From assembly GCF_000236585.1 (NCBI RefSeq), contig NC_017278.1, positions 310,001 through 374,000 of the forward strand: a DNA stretch of 64,000 nucleotides, read 5' to 3'. Positions 40,415 to 47,631 of this stretch are shown here, one piece after another. Positions within the stretch are counted from its first letter, which is position 1. The number at the start of each line of letters is the position of its first letter. The position numbers and the translations under genes are program-made. Below the pieces are notes generated by a model. That model was not told the DNA's origin, did no database searches, and worked only from the letters and a program-made list of their open reading frames with translations. Origin of the DNA: Thermus sp. CCB_US3_UF1 (lineage in GTDB: Bacteria > Deinococcota > Deinococci > Deinococcales > Thermaceae).

Positions 40415-41677
40415 TTACTCCAGGGCCTTTTCCGCCCTCTTCCCGTAGAAGATGCGCATCAGGGTGTAGGACACCAGGAAGGTGAGAAGGGGCCCCCCTA
40501 GGACCAGGGTCCAGAGGACGGCGTTATTCCCCAGCAAGGAACCCTGCTGCTGGAAGTCGATCTTGTAGCCCGCCAGGGTGCTCATGAGGAAGAAGACCAG
40601 GAGGGCCAGGATGACGCTGGTGCGCACGGGGTGCTCGGAGGGCAGCTCCAGGTAGCGCATCTTGTCCTTCTGGGTGTCCACGAAGGGCAGGAGAAGGGCG
40701 ATAAGGGCCAGGATGCCCGGCACCACCACCCCGCCGATGAACTCAGGCCCGATGATGGCGCCGAAGAGGTGGAACTCCCAGCTGGAGGGGATGATCTGCA
40801 GGATGCCGTAGATCCAGAGGAAGTACCAGTCGGGCTTGACCGCCGGGGTATTGGGGGTGGGGGGGCCAAAGGCCTCAATGGGGTGGGCCAGGAACGCCCC
40901 GGCGATGATGGCCATGATGCCCACGTAGAGGGCGAAGAGGATGCCCATCATCACCAGCTGCTGCGGGTACATGGGCACACCCAGGATCTTCCCCGGGGCT
41001 ACCTTTTCCGCATAGCGGGGCTGGGTGTGCTTCTGCTTCATCATGATGGCCAGGTGCCCCCCGATGAGGGCCAGGAGGAGGAGGGGCAGCCAGAGGACGT
41101 GGAGGCTGTAAAGCCGGGGGATGGACTGGGCCGAGCCCGGGAACTCCCCGCCAAACATCACCTGGGCCAGGGTGGTGCCGATCCAGGGTATGGAGGTGGC
41201 GATGCCGTAGCCGATGCGGGTGGCGGTGACGGCGTAGTTGTCGTAGGGCAGGGCGTAGCCGGTGAAGGCGGTCACCACCGCCAGGCCCAAGAGGGCCAGG
41301 CCCACCAGGTAGTTGAGCTCCCGCGGCTTCTTGTAGGCCCCGGAGAGGAGGATCCGGAGCATGTGCAAGAAGGCCGCGGCGATCATCACGTGGGCCGACC
41401 AGTGGTGGAGGCTGCGGATCACCGCGCCAAAGGGCAGGCTATCGATGTAGAGGACGCTGGCGTAGGCCGCGGGCACGGTGCGCCCGTCGGGGAGCTTCAC
41501 CTCGCGGATGGAGGGCTCGAAGTTCAGGGTGAGGAAGACCCCCGTGAGCACCAAAACGATGAAGGCGAACAGGGTGATCTCGCCCAAGAAGAAGGAGTGG
41601 TGCACGGGGAAGGCCTTGCGCAGCACCTTGTGGTAAAGCCCCGTGAGGTCTAGGCGTTCGTCAAGCCACTTGTACAT
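40415..41677 (-). CDS. fbcB: Cytochrome bc1 complex, cytochrome b subunit
   Basis: The quinol-oxidising membrane subunit of complex III. The 420-residue protein has heme-ligand histidines in LHHWSAHVMIAAAFLHMLRI and in SLHVLWLPLLLLALIGGHLAIMM, and the quinol-site PDWYFLWIYGILQIIP near PxxY-type sequence. The second half (from about 225) contains the subunit IV-like helices on the same chain. It is the last gene of the fbcC-fbcX-fbcF-fbcB operon known from T. thermophilus and lies 9 bases after fbcF. Confidence 0.96.
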   Translation of the reverse strand: MYKWLDERLDLTGLYHKVLRKAFPVHHSFFLGEITLFAFIVLVLTGVFLTLNFEPSIREVKLPDGRTVPAAYASVLYIDSLPFGAVIRSLHHWSAHVMIAAAFLHMLRILLSGAYKKPRELNYLVGLALLGLAVVTAFTGYALPYDNYAVTATRIGYGIATSIPWIGTTLAQVMFGGEFPGSAQSIPRLYSLHVLWLPLLLLALIGGHLAIMMKQKHTQPRYAEKVAPGKILGVPMYPQQLVMMGILFALYVGIMAIIAGAFLAHPIEAFGPPTPNTPAVKPDWYFLWIYGILQIIPSSWEFHLFGAIIGPEFIGGVVVPGILALIALLLPFVDTQKDKMRYLELPSEHPVRTSVILALLVFFLMSTLAGYKIDFQQQGSLLGNNAVLWTLVLGGPLLTFLVSYTLMRIFYGKRAEKALE

Positions 41678-41686
41678 CCTTCCCTC

Positions 41687-42316
41687 CTATACCTGGCGGC
41701 ACTGGCCGGCGCTGGCCTTTACCCCGATCTCGCCCAGGAACTCGCCCGCGGCCACCAGCACCCCGTTTTCCACCTTGAGGGGGAGCTGGGGTACCGGGCG
41801 GGGCGGGGGGCCGGCCACCACCTTGGCCCCGTGGGCGAAGTCAAAGGTACCCCCGTGGCAGGGACAGAGGCCGGCTTGCTTGTCCGCCACCCACTGGCTC
41901 ACGATGCACCCCAGGTGGGTGCAGACGGCGGAGAAGGCCACGATGCCCTCTACCGCGTGCTGGGCCACCTCGGGAGAAAGGGCCTCGGGGGCGTAGCGCA
42001 CCACCAAGACGGTGTTCTTGGCCTCCCCGCTTTTCACCACCTTGGTCTTGGGGTCCATGGGGTAGGCCAGGACGAAAGGGTCCCCGGGCTTCAGGTCCTC
42101 GAGGCGGATGGGCTTGGGCTCCCCTCCCCCTTGGGCGTAGACCAGGAGGTCCCCCGGCTTCAGGGGCTCCTTTTCCGGGGTGACCTCGGCCTTGGGGCGG
42201 AGGCTGGCCCCCACATAAAAGGCGGAGACCAGGGAAAGCCCGATGCCCGTGCCGATGGCGGTCTTGAGGAAAAGCCGCCTCCGGGATGTGCGCAAACGGA
42301 TCTCGCGTTCGTCCAT
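41687..42316 (-). CDS. fbcF: Cytochrome bc1 complex, Rieske iron-sulfur protein
   Basis: A 209-residue membrane-anchored Rieske protein. The N-terminus [22 protein letters not shown] holds a twin-arginine motif (SRRRLFLK) and one helix. The [2Fe-2S] ligands are C132 and H134 (CTHLGC) and C151 and H154 (CPCHGG), with the disulfide pair C137 and C153; these positions agree with the crystallised T. thermophilus protein. It accepts electrons from quinol at cytochrome b and passes them to cytochrome c. Third gene of the operon. Confidence 0.97.
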   Translation of the reverse strand: MDEREIRLRTSRRRLFLKTAIGTGIGLSLVSAFYVGASLRPKAEVTPEKEPLKPGDLLVYAQGGGEPKPIRLEDLKPGDPFVLAYPMDPKTKVVKSGEAKNTVLVVRYAPEALSPEVAQHAVEGIVAFSAVCTHLGCIVSQWVADKQAGLCPCHGGTFDFAHGAKVVAGPPPRPVPQLPLKVENGVLVAAGEFLGEIGVKASAGQCRQV

Positions 42317-42327
42317 CCTTCACCTCT

Positions 42328-42810
42328 TTACCAAGGGAACTGGCTTTTCTCCTCCTCGGTGATGGCCTCATCCCGGCCAAAGAACTTCTTGTAGACGCCC
42401 AAGAGGGCCGCCACCACCAGGCTGATGGCGCCGAAGATGAGGCCCTGGAGCCAGGTGGGGTTGTGGCCGCTCTGGGCGGAGTAGACCAGCAGGCGCACGA
42501 AGAAGCCGGAAAGGGCGGTGAGGAGGAGGACCAGGATCACCCCCGCGGCCACGGGGGCGGTGGAGGGGGTGGGGAAGTGGCGGCCAGGGCGGAGCTCAAT
42601 CCCCTCCAGCCAGTAGGAGACCAGGCCGATGAGGCCGTAGAGGAGGAGGACGGCCCCAAAGGCCATGAGGCCGATCTGGCCCACGGAAAGCTCCTCAGGG
42701 GTGTGGCCCAGGAGGCGGGCGATGTGGAGCCCGTCCAGGTAGGCCGTGTAGAAGAGCCCTAGGGCCAGGATGAGGGCAAAGGTGGGGATGATGGGGTCGT
42801 TGCGGTACAT
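42328..42810 (-). CDS. fbcX: Cytochrome bc1 complex, FbcX membrane subunit
   Basis: A 160-residue membrane protein with about four helices: IIPTFALILALGLFYTAYLDGL, IGLMAFGAVLLLYGLIGLVSYWLEGIELRPGRHFPTP, VAAGVILVLLLTALSGFFVRLLVYSA and LIFGAISLVVAALLGVYKKFFG. It occupies the fbcX place between fbcC and fbcF. No cofactor-binding motif is present; a structural role in the Thermus bc1 complex is likely. Confidence 0.88.
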   Translation of the reverse strand: MYRNDPIIPTFALILALGLFYTAYLDGLHIARLLGHTPEELSVGQIGLMAFGAVLLLYGLIGLVSYWLEGIELRPGRHFPTPSTAPVAAGVILVLLLTALSGFFVRLLVYSAQSGHNPTWLQGLIFGAISLVVAALLGVYKKFFGRDEAITEEEKSQFPW

Positions 42811-42819
42811 GCTTCCCCC

Positions 42820-43548
42820 TTACTCCACCGGGCCAAAGCTGTTGCCGAAGCTGTTGCGGATGTAGGTGGCCACGGCCTTGACCTCTTCCTCGGAGAAGGC
42901 CGCCCCCACCGGGGGCATGGCCCCCCGCCCGTTCTTGACGATGTTGAGGATCATCTGGGCGTCCTTGAGGTTGGCGTTCCCGGCCAGGGCGGGCATGGCC
43001 GGGGGCATGCCCTGGCCGTTGGCCTGGTGGCAGGCGGCGCAGTGGGCCTCGTAGACCGCCTTGCCCTTTTCCAGGAGGGCGGGGTCCACGTTGGCGGCGG
43101 GTTGGGCCCCCGTGGCCCCGTGGGCCTGGCTTTCCTGGGCAGGGGGGGCCACCTCGGCCACGATCTTCTCCGCTGCCGGGCTCAGGGCGAAGTAGCTCCA
43201 GATGCCCCCTAAGACCACCACCGAGGCCACCACGTACCAGAGGGGATTAAAGCGGATGGGCTCCACGGGGAGCTCGGGCTCGCCCACCGCCAGGCGGAGT
43301 TCCACCTGGCCGGCCACCTCTCCCCCCTCGTCCAGGCCCAGGACCAGGATGTCGGGGTAGTTGTTGACGGTGAAGGGGATCTCGCGGATCTCCTGGCCTC
43401 CCCCCCGGAAGTGGGTGACGACCCTTAGGGTGTGTTCCCCGTCGGGGAGCTTCTTGGTGTCCAGGTTCAGCCGGTAGGGGGGTTCCTTGAGGACGGCCAG
43501 GGGCTCGGCTGCCCCATCCAGGTACACCTCAATCCGGTCTACGACCAT
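42820..43548 (-). CDS. fbcC: Cytochrome bc1 complex, cytochrome c subunit
   Basis: A 242-residue protein with an unusual order: an N-terminal beta-sandwich of about 100 residues (VYLDGAAEPLAVL, GEHTLRVVTHFRGGG), a single helix at 101-122 (NPLWYVVASVVVLGGIWSYFAL), an Ala-rich linker and a C-terminal class I cytochrome c domain with C170-A-A-C173-H174 and a possible Met ligand in GQGMPPAMP or GAMPPVG. The N-terminal domain therefore probably sits in the cytoplasm and the heme domain outside. It starts the fbcCXFB operon, with GGGAGGC before the ATG at 43548. Confidence 0.93.
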   Translation of the reverse strand: MVVDRIEVYLDGAAEPLAVLKEPPYRLNLDTKKLPDGEHTLRVVTHFRGGGQEIREIPFTVNNYPDILVLGLDEGGEVAGQVELRLAVGEPELPVEPIRFNPLWYVVASVVVLGGIWSYFALSPAAEKIVAEVAPPAQESQAHGATGAQPAANVDPALLEKGKAVYEAHCAACHQANGQGMPPAMPALAGNANLKDAQMILNIVKNGRGAMPPVGAAFSEEEVKAVATYIRNSFGNSFGPVE

Positions 43549-43592
43549 TCTGCCTCCCTTTTGTGAAGGGGGGTGCAAACCCCCACCCCACC

Positions 43593-43598
43593 ACTATA
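43593..43598 (-). promoter_or_regulatory. -10 box TATAGT of the fbcCXFB operon
   Basis: Minus-strand TATAGT lies 45 bases before the fbcC ATG. The leader holds GGGGGT-TTGC-ACCCCC (43584-43569), a 6-bp hairpin, then GGGAGGC. No good -35 box was found at 16 to 18 bases. Confidence 0.5.
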
Positions 43599-43631
43599 AG
43601 GGCAGGGGGGCAAGGACAGATGTCCCCGGGG

Positions 43632-44399
43632 CTAAGGGGCGAGGAGGCGGAGGAGGCGCTCCCGGCTCCGGCCCACCCCCTCCATCCCCCCGCCCACCTC
43701 CAGGGCGGCGGTGCCGGCAAACCCCTGGAGGTGGGGGGCGAGCTTCTCCCAAGGAAGCGCCCCGGCCCCCACGGGCAGGTGGTCGTCCTTGCGCCCGTGG
43801 TTGTCGTGGAGGTGGAGGTGGAGGAGGCGGGGGGAGAGGGCCTCGAGGTAGAGGAAAGGCCCCCGGGGGCCGAGCTCCACCAGGGCGTGGCCCACATCCA
43901 GGCAGAAGCCGTACTGGGGGAAGCGATCCAAGAGGGCTTGCAGTTCCTCGGGGCCCCGGATGAGGTCCTCCTCGGCGAGGGCCAGGTTTTCCAGGGCTAT
44001 GGGAAAAGGGAGGGGGAGGAGGGCGGCCAGGGTTTTCTCCAGGGCTTCCCGGGCCAGGTCCAAGGCCATGGGGTGGCGGACGGGCACCTGGCCGGTGTGG
44101 AGCACCCCCACCTTGGCCCCCAGGGCCTCGCCGAACTCCAGGGCCCGCTTGAGCCGGTCCTCGGAAAGCTGGCGCACCGCGGGGATGAGGCTGGCCGGGT
44201 TCATCTCCACGAAGGGCAGGTGCAGGGTGAACCCCACCCCCAAGGCCTCCCCTGTGGCCCGCAGGGCGCGGGGATCGGGAAGGGGGAGGGCCTCGTGCAG
44301 GTCGTAGGCCACCTCGAGGTCCATCCCCAGCTGGGCGGCCAGGCGGAAGGCCTCCTCGTAGCCCAGCTCGGCGTTGAAGGGGCTGAAACCCAGGCGCAT
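43632..44399 (-). CDS. Sugar phosphate isomerase/epimerase-type TIM-barrel protein
   Basis: A 255-residue xylose-isomerase-like TIM barrel (AP endonuclease family 2 fold). It begins MRLGFSPFNAELGYEEAFRLAAQLGMDLEV and has VGVLHTGQVPVRHP, PIALENLALAEEDL, GFCLDVGHALVELG and LLHLHLHDNHGRKDDHLPVG, the metal-site Glu, Asp and His positions. The role, epimerase or nuclease, cannot be fixed. It is the last gene behind the two ABC binding proteins and probably belongs with them in sugar metabolism. AGGGGG precedes the ATG. Confidence 0.85.
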   Translation of the reverse strand: MRLGFSPFNAELGYEEAFRLAAQLGMDLEVAYDLHEALPLPDPRALRATGEALGVGFTLHLPFVEMNPASLIPAVRQLSEDRLKRALEFGEALGAKVGVLHTGQVPVRHPMALDLAREALEKTLAALLPLPFPIALENLALAEEDLIRGPEELQALLDRFPQYGFCLDVGHALVELGPRGPFLYLEALSPRLLHLHLHDNHGRKDDHLPVGAGALPWEKLAPHLQGFAGTAALEVGGGMEGVGRSRERLLRLLAP

Positions 44400-44411
44400 G
44401 GGCTTTTCCCC

Positions 44412-45608
44412 CTAGCGGATGGCCTCCGCCTTGCGCTGGGCCTCCTCCAGGGCCCGCTGCGGGGCCATTCCCCCCTTGAGGCTCTTCTCCAAGGCCTCGG
44501 CCAGGAGGCTGGCCCAGGCGGAGAACTGGGGCAGGCGGGGCCTTTCCTGGGCCACGGCGATCTGCTCAAAGGCCACCTTGCGGAAGGGGTTCTCCCGGTA
44601 GAAGCCTTCCAGAAGAGGGGCGGCGGATTTGCGCACGGGGACGTAGTAGCTGGCCTCTACCCAGCGGGCCACGTTGCTAGGCTCCATCAGGTACCTCCAG
44701 AAGTCCAAGGCCCCCCGCACCTGGGCCTCCGAGGCCCCCCGTAGGACCACCAACTGGGCCCCGCCCAGGGGCACCTTGCCCCCGGTTTCCCGGGGGACGG
44801 GGGCCACCCCCAGGGTGAAGGCGAAGGAGAAGTTCTCCGCCGCCGGCCAGTTGGCGATGGAGGCCATGACCATCATCCCCTTGGTGCGCACGAAGTCCAG
44901 CTGGGCAAAGGTGGACTCGGCCATGCTGCGCACGGAAAGGAGCCCGGCCCGGTTCATGCGCCAGAGCATCTCCAGGGCCTCCACCACCTCCTTGGAGAGG
45001 AAGTTGGGCCGGCCTTCCCGCACCAGGCTGCCTCCCCGGCTGGTCGCCATGGCTTCAAAGAGCCAGGCCTGGGGATCGGTGACGAAGATGAAGCCCTTGG
45101 CCTGACGGGAGGTAAGGGCCTTGGCTACCTCCTCAAACTCTTTCCAGTTCCTGGGGGCCTTGAGCCCCTTGGCCCTGAGGGCATCCAGGTTGTAGAAGAG
45201 GACCGGGGTGGAGGTGTTGAGGGGAAGGCCGTAGCGCCTTCCCTCCATTAGGCCGTAGTTCCAGGCGGGTTCAAAGAGGTCCTCCAGGAAGGCCCGGTCC
45301 AGGTTGAGGTAGGGGTCCAGGGCCAGGGCCCGGCCCTCCCCCACCAACCGGGGGAAGAAGGAGATCTCGGCCTGGAAGAGGACGGGCTGGGCCCCGGTGC
45401 GCAGGGCGGCCACCAGCTTGGTCTCCGCGTCCCGGTAGTCCCCCACGTACTGGGGCAGGACGCGGTAGAGCCCCTGGCGGGCGTTGAACTCCTGGGCGAA
45501 GGCGGAAAGGAGCCTGCCCGCCGGCCCGTCCATGGAGTGCCAGAAGGACACCTCCGTCTGGGCCAAGACGGGGAGAAGGAGAAGGGCTAGGGCGAGGAGC
45601 TTTTTCAT
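44412..45608 (-). CDS. ABC transporter sugar-type substrate-binding protein (copy 1)
   Basis: A 398-residue periplasmic binding protein of the extracellular solute-binding family 1 (UgpB-like). The signal peptide is MKKLLALALLLLPVLAQ; the body contains VSFWHSMDGPAGRLL, LPQYVGDYRDAETKL, LPLNTSTPVLFYNLDALRAKG and SKEVVEALEMLWRM. It resembles glycerol-3-phosphate or sugar receptors. It is clearly paralogous to the next gene (45654-46844). No permease or ATPase gene is adjacent, so it must use a transporter encoded elsewhere. TAAAAT lies 7 bases before the ATG at 45608. Confidence 0.88.
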   Translation of the reverse strand: MKKLLALALLLLPVLAQTEVSFWHSMDGPAGRLLSAFAQEFNARQGLYRVLPQYVGDYRDAETKLVAALRTGAQPVLFQAEISFFPRLVGEGRALALDPYLNLDRAFLEDLFEPAWNYGLMEGRRYGLPLNTSTPVLFYNLDALRAKGLKAPRNWKEFEEVAKALTSRQAKGFIFVTDPQAWLFEAMATSRGGSLVREGRPNFLSKEVVEALEMLWRMNRAGLLSVRSMAESTFAQLDFVRTKGMMVMASIANWPAAENFSFAFTLGVAPVPRETGGKVPLGGAQLVVLRGASEAQVRGALDFWRYLMEPSNVARWVEASYYVPVRKSAAPLLEGFYRENPFRKVAFEQIAVAQERPRLPQFSAWASLLAEALEKSLKGGMAPQRALEEAQRKAEAIR

Positions 45609-45615
45609 GGGGCGG

Positions 45616-45621
45616 ATTTTA
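45616..45621 (-). promoter_or_regulatory. -10 box TAAAAT of binding-protein copy 1 (leaderless)
   Basis: Minus-strand TAAAAT, then CCGCCCC and the ATG at 45608. It lies in the 45-base gap after the paralogous gene, so the two copies can be transcribed separately. Confidence 0.55.
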
Positions 45622-45653
45622 CCATCCCCCCTGTCAGGAGGGCTTCAAGGGGC

Positions 45654-46844
45654 TTAGCGCCTTTCCACCGCTAAGGCCTTGCGCTGGGCCTCCTCGAGGG
45701 CCACCTGGGGCTTCACCCCCTGTTTCAGGCTCCGCTCCAAAGCCTCCTCCAGGAAGCCGTACCAGACCACCATCTCCGGGTCCTGGCTCCAGGGGCGGCC
45801 GATCTCCGCCTGGGCGAAGACCCCCTGCCGCTCGGGGTCCTTGAGGAACTCGCCCAGCTCCCGCTCCGCCTCCCGCCTCAGGGGCAGGTACCAGGTGGTG
45901 CGCACCCAGGCCGCTTGGCGCTTGGGATCCAGGAAGTGGAGCCAGAAGGCCACCGCCCCCCGGGCCTGCTCGGGGCTAGCCCCCTTGAGGACCGCCAGGG
46001 CCGCTCCCGAGAGGGGCACCGCCCCCCCTTCCCGCCGGGGTACCGGGGCCATGCCCACGGCGAAGGGAAGGGAGGTCTGGGAGAGGACCACGGGCAGGGC
46101 GGTGGTGGGCCCCAGGCCCATGAAGGCCTTGGTGCGCAGGAAGTCGGCCACGGCGAACTGGGCCTCGGCCAGGTTCCGCGGCTGGGCATGCCCCCGCTGC
46201 ACCATGCGGTGGAGCATCTCCAGGGCCTCCACCACCTCCTTGGAGGTGAAGGCGGGAAGCCCGTCCTTGACCAGGCTGCCGCCTAGGCTCATGACCAGGG
46301 CGTTGAAACTCCAGATGTCCGTGGAGACCACCAGGCCCTTGCTGGTGCGGCTGGTGAGCTTGGCCGCGGCCTCCTCCACCTCGGCCCAGGTGCTGGGGGG
46401 TCTTAGGCCCCTGGCCCGGAAGGCGTCCTTGTTGTAGTAGAGGACGGGCACGGAAAGCCCTAGGGGTAGGCCAAAGGTCTTCCCCTTTACCTGCACCGTC
46501 CGGAGCATCTCCGGGTACAGGTCCCGGGGGAGGCCGTTCAGGTAAGGGTCCAAGGAAAGGGCCGCCCCCTCCTGGGCCAGGCGGGGCAGGAAGGAAAGCT
46601 CCCCGTGGAAGAGCACCGGCGCCCCCCCGGAGCGCAGGGCGGCCAGGAGCTTGACCCCGGCTTCCCGGTAGTCCCCCACGTAACGGGCTTCGATCCGGTA
46701 GGCCCTTTGCCCCTCGTTGAAGGTGCGGATGGCCTCCTCCAGGACGGTGTTGCCCGGAGGGCCGGCGGTGTGCCAGAAGGGGAGGGTCACCTGGGCCTGG
46801 GCCAGGAGGAAAAAGGGTAGGGCGGCCAGAAAGGGTCGCCTCAT
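45654..46844 (-). CDS. ABC transporter sugar-type substrate-binding protein (copy 2)
   Basis: A 396-residue paralogue of copy 1, with signal peptide MRRPFLAALPFFLLAQAQ. Shared blocks in the same order include LPFWHTAGPPGNTVL, ARYVGDYREAGVKLLAALRSG, LPLGLSVPVLYYNKDAFRARG, SKEVVEALEMLHRM and EEAQRKALAVER. The two differ throughout, so this is an old duplication with possibly different ligands. It sits 10 bases after a PaaX-like regulator gene, with a TAAGCT box 7 bases before the ATG. Confidence 0.87.
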   Translation of the reverse strand: MRRPFLAALPFFLLAQAQVTLPFWHTAGPPGNTVLEEAIRTFNEGQRAYRIEARYVGDYREAGVKLLAALRSGGAPVLFHGELSFLPRLAQEGAALSLDPYLNGLPRDLYPEMLRTVQVKGKTFGLPLGLSVPVLYYNKDAFRARGLRPPSTWAEVEEAAAKLTSRTSKGLVVSTDIWSFNALVMSLGGSLVKDGLPAFTSKEVVEALEMLHRMVQRGHAQPRNLAEAQFAVADFLRTKAFMGLGPTTALPVVLSQTSLPFAVGMAPVPRREGGAVPLSGAALAVLKGASPEQARGAVAFWLHFLDPKRQAAWVRTTWYLPLRREAERELGEFLKDPERQGVFAQAEIGRPWSQDPEMVVWYGFLEEALERSLKQGVKPQVALEEAQRKALAVERR

Positions 46845-46851
46845 GCCCTCA

Positions 46852-46857
46852 AGCTTA
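46852..46857 (-). promoter_or_regulatory. -10-like TAAGCT of binding-protein copy 2
   Basis: Minus-strand TAAGCT includes the TAA stop of the PaaX-like gene and ends 7 bases before the ATG at 46844. Both read-through from paaX and separate initiation are possible. Confidence 0.4.
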
Positions 46858-47631
46858 CCGGGCCCCGGGTGAGAGGGCGGCCAAGGGAAGGTGAAACCCC
46901 TTAAGGAAGGGCTCAGCCCGGGCGTAGAGGGCTTGGCGCAGGGCGAAGAACCGCTCCCGGGCGGCCAGGCCCGGGTAGCCCGGGGGCAGGAGCTCAGGGG
47001 GGAGGAGGGGGTCCAGGAAGAGCACCTTGCGCATCCCGTGCACCAGACGGGTGAGGGCCTGGAAGGCCAGGAGGGGGTTTTCCGGTACCTCCTGGGGGAA
47101 GAGGGTCCGGTAATGGGCCTCGGCCTGGGCCAGGGGGAAGGCCTTGCGCACCTCCTCCGGGGACCCTAGGTGTTCGGCGCGGAACAGGGTGGCGGTAAGG
47201 CCATAAAACCCCAGGAGTTCCTTCGTGGCCTCCAGGTCCACCCCCGCCCCCAGGTAGATCCCGCTTTGCAGGCTTCCGTAGCCCAAAAGGGCCATCTCCC
47301 GCCGGAAGCGCTCCCGTTCCCCCCGCTCCTTGGGGCCCTCGGGCAGCACCAGGAGGAAGCGCCCGTCCCAAGGGGCTACGGGCTCGTAAAGCCGCCTCCG
47401 CACCTGGCGCACCTGCCAGTAGACCCGGTCGGAGAGGGCGTAGTAGGCGGTGCGCCCCCGTCGTTCCGCCACCACCCAGCCCCGCTTGGCGCTCCGGGAC
47501 AAGGCGGCCCGCACCGCGGCCTCGGAGAAGCCCAGGGCCTCCATCATGGCCACCAGGTCCCGCACCGGGGCCCGGCGCTCGGGGTAGGCGTACTCCAGAA
47601 AGAGGGTGAAGATGGTGGACCGCGCCCGCAT
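46855..47631 (-). CDS. PaaX-family transcriptional regulator
   Basis: A 258-residue regulator. Residues 1-70 form a winged helix (STIFTLFLEYAYPERRAPVRDLVAMMEALGFSEAAVRAALSRSAKRGWVV), followed by the PaaX central and C-terminal domains (YYALSDRVYWQVRQVRRRLYEP, WDGRFLLVLPEG, MRKVLFLDPLLPPELLPPGYPG). PaaX proteins bind CoA esters, classically phenylacetyl-CoA; no phenylacetate genes lie here. Its neighbours are two sugar-type binding proteins, which may be its targets. The ATG overlaps the thrS stop in TGATG, so it is translated with thrS. Confidence 0.88.
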   Translation of the reverse strand: MRARSTIFTLFLEYAYPERRAPVRDLVAMMEALGFSEAAVRAALSRSAKRGWVVAERRGRTAYYALSDRVYWQVRQVRRRLYEPVAPWDGRFLLVLPEGPKERGERERFRREMALLGYGSLQSGIYLGAGVDLEATKELLGFYGLTATLFRAEHLGSPEEVRKAFPLAQAEAHYRTLFPQEVPENPLLAFQALTRLVHGMRKVLFLDPLLPPELLPPGYPGLAARERFFALRQALYARAEPFLKGFHLPLAALSPGAR

